Shown here in pieces: positions 45,566-53,323 of a DNA stretch of 64,000 bases. How positions within the stretch are numbered: position 1 is the first letter of the stretch; every line of letters begins with the position of its first letter. The stretch is taken from NCBI GenBank assembly GCA_016125225.1, contig WGME01000003.1, positions 1 through 64,000 of the forward strand, in the 5' to 3' direction. The stretch comes from a bacterium. GTDB taxonomy: Bacteria > Planctomycetota > Planctomycetia > Planctomycetales > Planctomycetaceae. The notes under the pieces are model-generated. The model was not told the DNA's origin, ran no database searches, and saw only the letters and a program-made list of their open reading frames with translations. The position numbers and the translations under genes were made by a program.

Positions 45566-45945
45566 TCCCGTTTCCTGCATCGCAGGCCCGCTGTTTGGAT
45601 TCTGAAGTTCCGCTAGGACGCTCCCCATTCTAGCAGCGGCAACGAAGTTGGCGACAGTCGGCGGCAGTGAGTCCAGAGACGAGAGTCCAGTGTCGAGTGC
45701 CAGAGTCGCACAGATCGATCCTGTTTTGGGGCTGGCTCTGGACTCTCGACACTGGACTCTTGCCCCGGCAAAGTCGCCCCTGCAACCGGAACAGGCGGAA
45801 CCTTCTTCGACAGTCGGCGGCGCACTTGGCGCGTGGTCAGCGATACCGCATGATGCCGTGCTTTCCTGCGGACATTCGAATTTGCTGGGTGGATTCCGTG
45901 GGAAGTGGGGTTCTGTACGTGTCCTTTTGCCTCGGTGAGCCTGCC
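45566..45945. other. Intergenic region holding a 16-bp inverted repeat
   Basis: No convincing gene between the folC start and the DinB gene. An inverted repeat at 45683-45760 is the only clear structure. Confidence 0.5.
45683..45760. repeat. Inverted repeat R5
   Basis: AGAGTCCAGTGTCGAG (45683-45698) is the exact reverse complement of 45745-45760, a 46-nt interval apart. A shorter AGTCCAGAG (45671-45679) also recurs inverted at 45736-45744. Confidence 0.8.
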
Positions 45946-46437
45946 ATGTCGATCATTCAAATCTATCTGCAGCAAATGGATTTCCAGCGCACCCGCACCC
46001 TCGCCACGCTGGATGACGTCGCGAAACAACCCGAGCCGCTGCGTGTGCTGGGTTATCGCCCCGGTCCGGGACGGGCTCACATTGCCTGGCAGTTGGCACA
46101 CATTGGCATCACCGAAGAACTCTTTGCCACCGAGCGGTTGTTCGGGCGGACACCGGCCTACAGCGATCTGGTCCCCCGTTTCAAAGGGGGCAGTACCCCG
46201 GATGACGACCTTCCCGGCTTCGACCTGCTGCGCGAAATTCTCTTGGAGTCGCGGACCCATCTTCGGAATGCGATGGGGAGCTTCACCGATCAGGATCTGC
46301 CGGTGATTCCTGAATGGTTTCGCGAACGCGGCTGGACGCTGGAACGCATTCTGCAAGTCCTCTGCTGGCATGAAGCCCATCATCAGGGCCAGGCTCATAT
46401 CACTTTGAATCTGTGGAAAGCCAGCCAGAACGCTTAG
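45946..46437 (+). CDS. DinB-family protein
   Basis: A 163-residue four-helix DinB/YfiT-like protein. The ATG at 45946 has GGTGAG about ten bases upstream; earlier in-frame codons lie in the repeat-bearing region. The three metal histidines of the fold are represented by AWQLAHIGI in the second helix and by CWHEAHHQGQAHI near the end. Members are metal-dependent and may act as thiol transferases or have unknown stress roles. Single gene before the HAD hydrolase gene. A 7-bp hairpin (TAGGATT 46464-46470 / AATCCTA 46481-46487) follows. Confidence 0.85.
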   Translation: MSIIQIYLQQMDFQRTRTLATLDDVAKQPEPLRVLGYRPGPGRAHIAWQLAHIGITEELFATERLFGRTPAYSDLVPRFKGGSTPDDDLPGFDLLREILLESRTHLRNAMGSFTDQDLPVIPEWFRERGWTLERILQVLCWHEAHHQGQAHITLNLWKASQNA

Positions 46438-46463
46438 AGCCAGTTCAATGTCGCCGGGCAGAC

Positions 46464-46487
46464 TAGGATTCCTGCGTAGCAATCCTA
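46464..46487. terminator. Short hairpin after the DinB gene
   Basis: TAGGATT (46464-46470) pairs with AATCCTA (46481-46487), 10-nt loop. No U-tract follows, so its role as a terminator is uncertain. Confidence 0.35.
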
Positions 46488-46520
46488 CATCGAAATGTTT
46501 GCCGACTGGCGAGTGAGGAA

Positions 46521-47225
46521 ATGGTGTTGCCTTCGTCGATTTCCTGGATCGCGTTCGATGCGGTTGGCACGTTGATCACGCCGCAACCTTCCGTGGCCGA
46601 AGCCTATACACGGGTCGGGCAACGGCATGGTTCACAATTGGATTGTGAGACCGTCCGGGCTCGTTTTCGGTCGGCCTTTGCTGCCAGTCAAACGGCCTGC
46701 TTTCCGCCGGAACGACGGGGGCAAACATCGGAAGGCGAGGAATGGTCGCGGTGGCAGTGGATCGTGTCGGAAGTGCTGCCCGATGTGCAAGATCCCGAGG
46801 GCTGTTTTCAGGAATTGTGGGACCACTTCGCTGACCCGCAACACTGGGCGATTTATCCCGAAGTCACAGGCGTGATCACGGAACTTCAGCGGCGGGGTTA
46901 CCGCTGCGCGATCGCCTCAAACTTTGATGCCCGGTTACATGGGCTGCTGAAGTCGCTACCGGTGCTTGCGGATTGCGGGCCGTGTCTGGTCTCTTCGGAA
47001 GTCGGTTATCGCAAACCGGCCGAGGGATTTTACCGAACGTTGCTTGAGCGCTGTGAGGCCGCTCCCCCAGAACTGCTGATGGTAGGCGATGACTTTTCGG
47101 CCGATGTCGAGGCACCACGCGCTCTTGGCATGTCCGCCATCTGGTTAAATCGACACACCCTGGCCGATGATGCCGTGTTGTCGTTGCATGACCTGCTTGA
47201 GTTTCTGCCCGGCGGTGCCCGATAG
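46521..47225 (+). CDS. HAD-superfamily hydrolase-like protein
   Basis: A 234-residue HAD protein with a helical cap. Motif I reads FDAVGTL: the nucleophile D13 is present but the general acid/base aspartate two residues later is valine 15, as in HDHD3-like proteins. Motif II is ASNFD, motif III lysine is in YRKPAEGF and motif IV is GDDFSADVEAP. The missing second aspartate suggests a slow or non-phosphatase activity. The ATG at 46521 follows GAGGAA closely. It converges with the SpoIIE phosphatase gene. Confidence 0.85.
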   Translation: MVLPSSISWIAFDAVGTLITPQPSVAEAYTRVGQRHGSQLDCETVRARFRSAFAASQTACFPPERRGQTSEGEEWSRWQWIVSEVLPDVQDPEGCFQELWDHFADPQHWAIYPEVTGVITELQRRGYRCAIASNFDARLHGLLKSLPVLADCGPCLVSSEVGYRKPAEGFYRTLLERCEAAPPELLMVGDDFSADVEAPRALGMSAIWLNRHTLADDAVLSLHDLLEFLPGGAR

Positions 47226-47249
47226 GCCGATTGTCAGAAGGTCAGCCCC

Positions 47250-48584
47250 TCAGGGAGTCCGTCGCACGATCACCACCGTCGTATCATCCGGAGGCAAGTC
47301 CAGTCCATGAAATGTGGTCACGTCGTGCTGGATGGCGGCGATGATCTCTTCCGCGGATTGCGAGGCCAGATTCGCCACCAGTTTTTCCAACCGGGCATGA
47401 CCGTACATCTCCCCGGCGGGATTACGGACTTCGACGACACCATCGGTGCCGAGGACAAGCAGATCGCCCGGTTGCATCACGCGGGAGGTAATGGTTGTCG
47501 GCCAGGTGATCGTCGGGAAGCCCAGCGGAATGGTCGTCGGTTCCAGACGTTGAACGCGTTTCCGGGCGCGATCAAACGCAAAGGCCGGGGCATGTCCCGC
47601 ATTCGCCCAGGTCAATTCATGCGATTCCGGATCGAGCACCACATAACAACAGGTCACAAACCGGCTGTTCTGCAGGTCAGGTGTGAGACTGTCGCGCAAG
47701 GTTTCGATGAAGTCGCTGGCCTGAGGCAAGGTGCGTGACAGCACATGAGCCATCGCCCGGAGCGTTGCCATGATGAGGGCTGCCGCCAGACCATGACCAC
47801 TGACATCGCCCACCAGAAAGCCCCAGCGGCCCTGGGGTAAGGGCAGCCAGTCGTAGTAGTCGCCGCTAACGAACTCCGCCGGTTGCCACCACGAGGCGAC
47901 TTCGTAGCCGGGGACTTCCGGCCACCGCGTCGGCAGGAATGTGGCCTGAATGCGGTGCCCCATCTCCATCGCTTGCCGCAGTTCCAAAGCCCGGTGGGCT
48001 TCGTCTTCCAGGCGACGGCGTTCCAAGGCCACGGCGACGTGAGCCGCAAAGGCCTGCACGAGTTGCTCGTCCAGCGGAGCAAACCGATCACGCTTATTGA
48101 GAAGTTGCAACACGCCGAGCAGCCGCTGATCTCCCGCCAGCACCGGTGTCGCCAGGATGTTGCGGGTCTTGAAACCGGTGCGCTTGTCGACGCTGGAATC
48201 CCACCGATGATCCTCCGCTGGAACGGGGACCGAAAGCAACTGCCGATGCTGTGCGACCCAGCCCACAATGCCCTGCATGAGGGGAAAGCGGATTTCCGAG
48301 ATTTCGAGTTCCGTCACAACGCGGGTGTAGAGTTCGCGTTTGGAATCATCGTGAATGAACAGGCTGGCCCGTTCGCAGCCCACCGCCTGACAGACGCCCG
48401 TCGTCGCGATCTTGAGAATCTGATCGAGATCGCGTTCCGCTCCCAGTTCGAGCGCGATTTCCAGTAACCGTGCCAGGGCATTGGCCGGGCTGGTCTCGTC
48501 AGACATCCGATCCCGGACCGTCATGGGCAAAGTCTCACTGCGGTTCAAAAATGGCGCGTCGGGCAGGCGGTTGATGACGGGCAT
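47250..48584 (-). CDS. GAF-SpoIIE (PP2C-type) serine phosphatase
   Basis: A 444-residue RsbU-like regulator. Residues about 45-195 form a GAF sensor (CERASLFIHDDSKRELYTRVV, GIVGWVAQHRQLLSVPVP, TRNILATPVLAGDQRLLGVLQLLN). A short coiled coil follows and then a PP2C/SpoIIE phosphatase domain: SGDYYDWLPLP, LVGDVSGHGLAAALIMATLRA (the metal aspartates), LTWANAGHAPAF, LLVLGTDGVVEV and DDTTVVIVRR. Such enzymes usually dephosphorylate anti-anti-sigma factors in a partner-switching cascade. No anti-sigma or anti-anti-sigma gene is visible next to it. Start at 48584; 48506 (MSDETS) is also plausible. Confidence 0.92.
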   Translation of the reverse strand: MPVINRLPDAPFLNRSETLPMTVRDRMSDETSPANALARLLEIALELGAERDLDQILKIATTGVCQAVGCERASLFIHDDSKRELYTRVVTELEISEIRFPLMQGIVGWVAQHRQLLSVPVPAEDHRWDSSVDKRTGFKTRNILATPVLAGDQRLLGVLQLLNKRDRFAPLDEQLVQAFAAHVAVALERRRLEDEAHRALELRQAMEMGHRIQATFLPTRWPEVPGYEVASWWQPAEFVSGDYYDWLPLPQGRWGFLVGDVSGHGLAAALIMATLRAMAHVLSRTLPQASDFIETLRDSLTPDLQNSRFVTCCYVVLDPESHELTWANAGHAPAFAFDRARKRVQRLEPTTIPLGFPTITWPTTITSRVMQPGDLLVLGTDGVVEVRNPAGEMYGHARLEKLVANLASQSAEEIIAAIQHDVTTFHGLDLPPDDTTVVIVRRTP

Positions 48585-48653
48585 GACGAATCCTGCAATG
48601 GGAACCCGCTGCCCGAATGTCTCCCCGCCTGATCCAGCGTCTCAGGTGAGGGC

Positions 48654-49574
48654 TTACATGTCGAGGGCAGTCGGCGGGACGGCGGGTGGGCTGGCGGTGT
48701 GACCGAGCCGTTTGTCGATCCAGTCCGCGTCGACGAACCGCCGCAGAAACCAACGCAAAGCCTGTTCCACGGCGGCTTGCGTCTCTGGTGCGGGAACGGC
48801 CGTCCATACTATGCCATTCGCCGTCAGTCGGCACGGCCACTGATGTTTGTCCACCAGGATCTGGAAACGATCGAGCAGCCGCCGCGACCACACCAGCCCG
48901 TACAACGTCACAAAGTCTTGCCAGACACGGTTCACGCCGTCATCAGCTCGGCTGAAAATGCCTGACAACCAGAGCGAGTAACTCGCGTTTACACCGATCA
49001 GCATCGCAGAGAGGTGTCTATAGAGGGTGATTTCTTCGTCGTCCCAGCCTGGTAATCGTGACAATGAAATTTGTAAGAGCAACAACGCCGCCCCAGCGAT
49101 CAATGCGGGAAACGACAACCGTGTGCCGACGAAATTCCCGAAGCCCATCACGATGACCAACCCGTACATGAGGACCGGAGCGGTTTCCAGTTCCAGCGGT
49201 TTGCTGAAGCGTGTGAGGAAGCCCACATTGATCACCGGCCAACTCAGCACGACCAACAGCGGCAACAGCACGAACATCGGCCATGCGCGACACGTCGGCC
49301 GTCGGGCTCCCAACACCGCAATCGGCGGCACCACGCAGGTGATGGCGAGAGCGGCATACAGATAGTCGCGATGAATCCACGGCAGGTGGATCAATTCCGC
49401 GATCGCCGTGATCAGGCCCGTCACCACCGCAAGCAGCCACCACGGACGCACGGTGGTCAGGGTCGTTCCCGCTACCACGCGCCAGCGAACGACCGAGATC
49501 AGCAGCAACCAACCCCAGAACACCAGATTCAACACCGCCAGCAATGTCGTCTCCCCAACCTTCAATTCTCGCAT
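48654..49574 (-). CDS. Polytopic membrane protein of unknown function
   Basis: A 306-residue protein. The ATG at 49574 was chosen because AAGGA precedes it by five to seven bases. Six to seven hydrophobic segments can be seen in the first 190 residues (for example LLAVLNLVFWGWLLLISVV, WLLAVVTGLITAIAELI and VLLPLLVVLSWPVINVGF). The C-terminal 120 residues are soluble, with a tryptophan- and arginine-rich region (LVWSRRLLDRFQILVDKHQW). No known family was recognised. It is divergent from the small gene at 49622. Confidence 0.8.
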   Translation of the reverse strand: MRELKVGETTLLAVLNLVFWGWLLLISVVRWRVVAGTTLTTVRPWWLLAVVTGLITAIAELIHLPWIHRDYLYAALAITCVVPPIAVLGARRPTCRAWPMFVLLPLLVVLSWPVINVGFLTRFSKPLELETAPVLMYGLVIVMGFGNFVGTRLSFPALIAGAALLLLQISLSRLPGWDDEEITLYRHLSAMLIGVNASYSLWLSGIFSRADDGVNRVWQDFVTLYGLVWSRRLLDRFQILVDKHQWPCRLTANGIVWTAVPAPETQAAVEQALRWFLRRFVDADWIDKRLGHTASPPAVPPTALDM

Positions 49575-49621
49575 CCCATCCTTCGATCCCTTATGATAAC
49601 CAATCATCAAGGAATTCACTC

Positions 49622-50002
49622 ATGGCTCAGTGCGAACAAGGTTATCTCTGCGATGTCTGCGGCGATGAAGTCGAGGACATCACCGACAGCGATCTCTATC
49701 TGCGGTATGTCACCGGCGAAGTCCCGGCCCGCGTGCTGATGACCGCCAAGGAGCGCCACCTCCGCTGCAATCCCACGCTGGCCCAGTTCATCGTCGATCC
49801 CGCATTCGATCCCGTCATCGTCGAAGGCCCCTTCGACAAGCGACAACTCGATCCCGCTGATGTTGCCCGACGGGAAGACCTCATCACTCGCGGCTGGCAG
49901 CGGCTACAGGAAGTGCGCGGATTAGGAATTCCGATCAGCGACTACCCATTAGAGGAAATCCGAAATTCGAAGCCCGATATCTCAATTTCAAAACCCGGTT
50001 GA
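49622..50002 (+). CDS. Cysteine-containing conserved-looking protein of unknown function
   Basis: A 126-residue protein with a ribosome-binding site (AAGGAA) just before the ATG at 49622. The start MAQCEQGYLCDVCGDEVEDITDSDLYLRYV has a C-x5-C-x2-C arrangement suggesting metal binding, and the rest is acidic and helical (DPADVARREDLITRGWQRL). I do not recognise the family. The last 14 codons or so (encoding SKPDISISKPG) lie in the dispersed AT-rich repeat R3, so the native C-terminus may have been replaced when that element inserted. Located just before the ECF sigma factor gene. Confidence 0.75.
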   Translation: MAQCEQGYLCDVCGDEVEDITDSDLYLRYVTGEVPARVLMTAKERHLRCNPTLAQFIVDPAFDPVIVEGPFDKRQLDPADVARREDLITRGWQRLQEVRGLGIPISDYPLEEIRNSKPDISISKPG

Positions 50003-50065
50003 CCTCGACGTCTGTTTCGAGCTTCGATCTTAGAATTTCCTTCGAATTTCGACATTCGGATTTCG
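49958..50065. repeat. Repeat R3, copy 2
   Basis: An AT-rich stretch with the same inverted motifs as 5676-5812; the reverse complement of 50031-50065 matches 5678-5709 with a few differences. It overlaps the end of the 49622 gene and stops just before the sigma factor start. Confidence 0.7.
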
Positions 50066-50071
50066 AGTTTT

Positions 50072-50731
50072 ATGCAAGGCATCTGGCCCAATACCGACGA
50101 AACGCAGCAACTCCTGGCCAACGCGGGGCAGGGGAATGGGGCCGCCGTGAATGATTTGCTGGAACGGCATCGGGAATCGCTCAGGAAAATGGTGCGGCTG
50201 CGGCTCGATCGTGCTGTGGCTCGCCGGGTCGATGCCAGCGACATTGTGCAGGACGTCTTGATCGAAGCCAACCAACGACTCAGCGATTACCTCGCCGATC
50301 CCCGCCTGCCGTTTCATCTCTGGCTGAGGCATCTCGCCAAAGACCGTATCATCGACATGCACCGCCAGCATCGCGGGGCGCAACGCCGCAGTCTGGACCG
50401 CGAACAACCGTTGGCCGCGGCTTCCAATGGCGATCACTCGGCCTTCGATCTCGCCCAGCAACTCGCGGCGAATGAACTGACTCCGGCCGCTGAAAACATC
50501 CGCAAGGAACTGGAAGAACGGTTCCTCGCCGCCGTCGATCAGCTCGAAGACGACGACCGGGATATCATTCTGATGCGGCACTATGAGCAGTTGGGCAACG
50601 CGGAAGCCGCAACCGCGTTGGGACTCTCCCCGGCCGCCGCCGGCATGCGTCACCTGCGGGCCTTACGGAAACTCCGCACAATCCTCGGCGAACGCCCCTC
50701 GCTCACCGGCAACGAATCGATCACCCCTTAG
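50072..50731 (+). CDS. ECF-type RNA polymerase sigma factor
   Basis: A 219-residue sigma-70-family protein of extracytoplasmic-function type. Region 2 covers about residues 25-100: KMVRLRLDRAVARRVDASDIVQDVLIEANQR and LWLRHLAKDRIIDMHRQHRG. Region 4 covers about 150-205: LEDDDRDIILMRHYEQLGNAEAATALGLSPAAAGMRHLRALRKL. No anti-sigma gene is adjacent; in planctomycetes such sigma factors are often linked to Ser/Thr kinases, as here. The stop codon TAG at 50729-50731 lies inside repeat R1; without the segment 50728-51416 the frame would read on four codons to a TGA at 51427-51429. Confidence 0.93.
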   Translation: MQGIWPNTDETQQLLANAGQGNGAAVNDLLERHRESLRKMVRLRLDRAVARRVDASDIVQDVLIEANQRLSDYLADPRLPFHLWLRHLAKDRIIDMHRQHRGAQRRSLDREQPLAAASNGDHSAFDLAQQLAANELTPAAENIRKELEERFLAAVDQLEDDDRDIILMRHYEQLGNAEAATALGLSPAAAGMRHLRALRKLRTILGERPSLTGNESITP

Positions 50732-50754
50732 CCGCGAGGTACCGCCGAGCGCTG
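50728..50754 (-). repeat. Repeat R1, left copy
   Basis: TTAGCCGCGAGG at the outer side and CGCCGAGCGCTG at the inner side. It contains the TAG that ends the sigma factor gene and is the inverted partner of 51390-51416. Confidence 0.8.
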
Positions 50755-50784
50755 ATTGCTCTCATCGCAAAGAAGGCCAGAAGC

Positions 50785-51357
50785 ATGAATCCGATTCCCA
50801 AAATCCTCTTTGAAATATGGAATGGAATTATTCGCGATGAGTACTCCAATATGCGAATCAATTCTGAAGGAAAACTTGAAGCGCTTTTATTCGCCCGGCT
50901 CGAATCGCGATTGTTGGATACCGGCATCGAAATTCTCGTGCAGCCCAAGATCCAGGTTGATGGTGATTCTTTCATACCAGACTTGATGCTCTGTCGAGAC
51001 CTAGAAGTGATCGCAGTGCTGGAAGCGAAATATCTTCCAAAGGTTGGGCCGAAAGCCAAACGCGATATTAAGAAACTCAAGAGCATCGCAACAACTCGCC
51101 CCGATCCTCTTTATGTACTTCAACGTTATCGTGGCTCTGCATCAACTCATGCATTGAAATTCCGCCTTTCCGACATGCCGATATTCGTCTGGCTCGGTTT
51201 GTACAACCCAGAAATGCGAAAACTGAAAGTGCCTTTTTTCAAGACTGATGACGTCGAATGCCTTTCTGGAGAGTTCGTTGAGCTTCATGCGATGACGAAG
51301 GAATCGGACGCCCCAGATATTAGGAAATGGATAAACGGCATCGAGCAAATCGATTGA
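50785..51357 (+). CDS. PD-(D/E)XK nuclease-like protein of unknown function
   Basis: A 190-residue protein. The core carries the pattern of a PD-(D/E)XK nuclease: after an N-terminal helical part and a strand (ILVQPKIQVDG), SFIPDLMLCRDLEVIAVLEAKYLP supplies the aspartate of PD and then E-x-K in EAKY, about 17 residues apart. A following lysine-rich helix (PKAKRDIKKLKS) could bind DNA. The fold resembles restriction or recombination nucleases, but activity is not shown and the exact family is not recognised. The gene is clearly AT-richer than the sigma factor and kinase genes around it and is bracketed by inverted R1 repeats, suggesting a foreign or mobile origin. Confidence 0.75.
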   Translation: MNPIPKILFEIWNGIIRDEYSNMRINSEGKLEALLFARLESRLLDTGIEILVQPKIQVDGDSFIPDLMLCRDLEVIAVLEAKYLPKVGPKAKRDIKKLKSIATTRPDPLYVLQRYRGSASTHALKFRLSDMPIFVWLGLYNPEMRKLKVPFFKTDDVECLSGEFVELHAMTKESDAPDIRKWINGIEQID

Positions 51358-51389
51358 TTGAATGCGATTGTGATCGACAGCTCATTGCC

Positions 51390-51416
51390 CAGCGCTCGGC
51401 GTTGCCTCGCGGCTAA
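51390..51416 (+). repeat. Repeat R1, right copy
   Basis: Begins CAGCGCTCGGCG and ends CCTCGCGGCTAA. It is the inverted partner of the left copy and stands 19 bp before the kinase start codon. Confidence 0.8.
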
Positions 51417-51435
51417 AGGAAACTGTTGAAAACCC

Positions 51436-53136
51436 ATGACATCACCCGCTGAAATCCCGACGCTCACGCCCGATGCTGATGCGCTTCTCATCGAGATCAT
51501 CGAAGATCTGCTCGCGCAGTCGCGTGATGGCCGCATGCCCGATCTCGATGGCGTGGTGCAGCAGTATCCGCAACTCGAACAGGAGATTCGTGAACTCTGG
51601 GCGACGATGATGATCGCCGAGGATTTCGCCAGTTTTCATGGCGATCTCGATGCACTGGCCGCTGGGGACGAACCGTCGGGCAGTGGTTCGTTGCAGGTGT
51701 TGCCGCGGGAATTCGCCGAGTTCACCCTGCTGGAGGAAATCGGCCGTGGCGGCATGGGGATTGTCTACAAGGCCCGGCAGCACAGTCCCGACCGTATCGT
51801 GGCCCTCAAGATGGTGTTGCGGGGTGACATTGCCACGGCGGTCGATCTGGCCCGCTTCCGGGCCGAGGCCGAAGCCGCCGCGAAAGTGCTGCATCCGCAT
51901 ATCGTGCCGGTGTATGAAGTCGGCGAGCACGATGGCCGCCCGTACTTCAGCATGAAGTTGATCGAGGGGACCACGCTGGCCCGACGGTTGGCCGAGGGAC
52001 CGTTGCCCTCGCGGCAAGCCGCCGAGATGCTGATCCCCGTCTGCCGGGCCATTGCCGATGCGCATCGTCGCGGCGTACTGCATCGTGACCTGAAGCCGTC
52101 GAACATTCTCATCGACCGGGAAGGCCGAACCTATGTCACCGACTTCGGCTTGGCGAAACGCATCACCACCGATAATCCCGAGGCATCGCTATCCGGCAGT
52201 CTCACGCAAAGCGGGGCGATTCTGGGCACGCCGGGGTACATGGCACCGGAACAGGCCGCCGGGCGACGCGGGGAAGTCAGTCCGATCACCGATGTCTATG
52301 CCCTCGGAGCGATCCTCTATGCGATGCTGACCGGGCGACCGCCGTTTCAGGCCGCGACGGCTCTCGATACCGTGCTGATGGTGCTCGAACAGGAACCATT
52401 GCCGCCGCGGATGCTGAACCCCAAGGCCGACAGTGATCTGGAAATGATCACGTTGAAATGCCTGCAGAAACCGGCCGATTTGCGGTACCGCGATGCCGAT
52501 GCTCTTGCCGATGATTTGCAGGCTTACCTCGCGAATGAGCCGATCGCGGCCCGCAGTTCGCACTTCTCGCAGATCATCACGCGGGCCTTCCGTGAAACGC
52601 ATCACGCTGCGATTCTGGAGAACTGGGGCCTGCTGTGGATGTGGCACAGTCTGGTGGTCTTCATTCTGTGCGTCATCACCAACATCATGTATGCCCAAGG
52701 GGTCGATCAGCGCTGGCCGTTCGTCGCGCTCTGGGGCTGCGGCGTCGGCACCTGGGCGGCGATCTTCTGGGAACTGCGGCGGCGTTCGGGGCCGATCACC
52801 TTCGTCGAACGGCAGATCGCCCATGTGTGGGCAGGCAGCACCATCGCCAGTACGTTGCTTTATGGTCTGGAATGGATGCTCGACCTGCCGGTGCTCACCT
52901 TGTCACCCGTGCTGGCCCTCATCGCCGGCAGCGTCTTCCTCGTGAAAGCGGGCATCCTTTCGGGCAAGTTCTACGTGCAGTCGGCCGTGCTGTATGCGAC
53001 CTCGTTCGCGATGGCACTCTTGCACCGCATCCCCGGCTGGGACTTCGGCCTGACACTCTTTGGCTTTGTCATGGGCCTGTGCTTCGCCTTGCCGGGCTGG
53101 AAGTACTGGAAACAACGGCAAGCCGCGGGCAATTGA
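51436..53136 (+). CDS. Transmembrane Ser/Thr protein kinase
   Basis: A 566-residue protein. Residues 1-85 form the helical lead-in common in planctomycete kinases (LDGVVQQYPQLEQEIRELW). The kinase domain (about 98-370) is complete: GRGGMGIVYKA (103 onwards), VALKMV lysine, HRDLKPSN (H216, D218), DFGLAKR (D236), GTPGYMAPEQ and DVYALGAILYAML. The C-terminal third has five to six hydrophobic helices (LVVFILCVITNIMYA, LALIAGSVFLVKAGI) and no extracellular sensor domain, so the input signal is unclear. It follows an ECF sigma factor gene, suggesting regulation of or by it. Confidence 0.93.
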   Translation: MTSPAEIPTLTPDADALLIEIIEDLLAQSRDGRMPDLDGVVQQYPQLEQEIRELWATMMIAEDFASFHGDLDALAAGDEPSGSGSLQVLPREFAEFTLLEEIGRGGMGIVYKARQHSPDRIVALKMVLRGDIATAVDLARFRAEAEAAAKVLHPHIVPVYEVGEHDGRPYFSMKLIEGTTLARRLAEGPLPSRQAAEMLIPVCRAIADAHRRGVLHRDLKPSNILIDREGRTYVTDFGLAKRITTDNPEASLSGSLTQSGAILGTPGYMAPEQAAGRRGEVSPITDVYALGAILYAMLTGRPPFQAATALDTVLMVLEQEPLPPRMLNPKADSDLEMITLKCLQKPADLRYRDADALADDLQAYLANEPIAARSSHFSQIITRAFRETHHAAILENWGLLWMWHSLVVFILCVITNIMYAQGVDQRWPFVALWGCGVGTWAAIFWELRRRSGPITFVERQIAHVWAGSTIASTLLYGLEWMLDLPVLTLSPVLALIAGSVFLVKAGILSGKFYVQSAVLYATSFAMALLHRIPGWDFGLTLFGFVMGLCFALPGWKYWKQRQAAGN

Positions 53137-53230
53137 GTCGCCACAAAGAGGCAGATTCATTGGCCGCAAAGAGGCACAAAAGACGCAAAAAGGAAAATCC
53201 CGGTTTGTCCAACAAACGGATTCTCATTTA

Positions 53231-53256
53231 GCCCTCGGTTGCTCGCAACCGGGGGC
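53231..53256 (+). terminator. Hairpin after the kinase gene (R2 family)
   Basis: GCCCTCGGTTGC (53231-53242) pairs with GCAACCGGGGGC (53245-53256) with one G-U pair. It is almost the same as the terminator at 6743-6768. The following CTCTTCT is only moderately U-rich. Confidence 0.6.
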
Positions 53257-53280
53257 CTCTTCTGCATGATTCTGGTGCAT

Positions 53281-53307
53281 GCCCCCCGTTGACGAGCAAT
53301 GGGGGGC
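53281..53307 (-). terminator. Hairpin after the acyltransferase gene (R2-like, inverted)
   Basis: GCCCCCC (53281-53287) pairs with GGGGGGC (53301-53307). Read on the minus strand it is flanked by TAGCC and resembles the R2 family. It ends the transcript of the convergent 53324-54244 gene. Confidence 0.5.
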
Positions 53308-53323
53308 TAAATGGTCGCGGCTG

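Larger units (their letters stand above)
50728..51416 (+). mobile_element. Putative small insertion cassette carrying a PD-(D/E)XK-like gene
   Basis: A 689-bp segment bounded by inverted copies of repeat R1. Left end 50728-50754 begins TTAGCCGCGAGG and ends CGCCGAGCGCTG; the reverse complement of 51390-51416 differs at only two of 27 positions. The enclosed gene (50785-51357) is AT-rich. Joining 50727 to 51417 restores an open sigma-factor frame that ends at TGA 51427-51429, six bases before the kinase ATG at 51436, the spacing expected of an uninterrupted operon. No target duplication is evident. The repeats could instead be terminators around an otherwise acquired gene. Confidence 0.45.

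Noticed and set aside
45613-46482. Antisense frame of about 290 codons over the DinB gene
   Set aside because: DinB has the family histidines and a ribosome-binding site; the antisense product does not resemble a protein.
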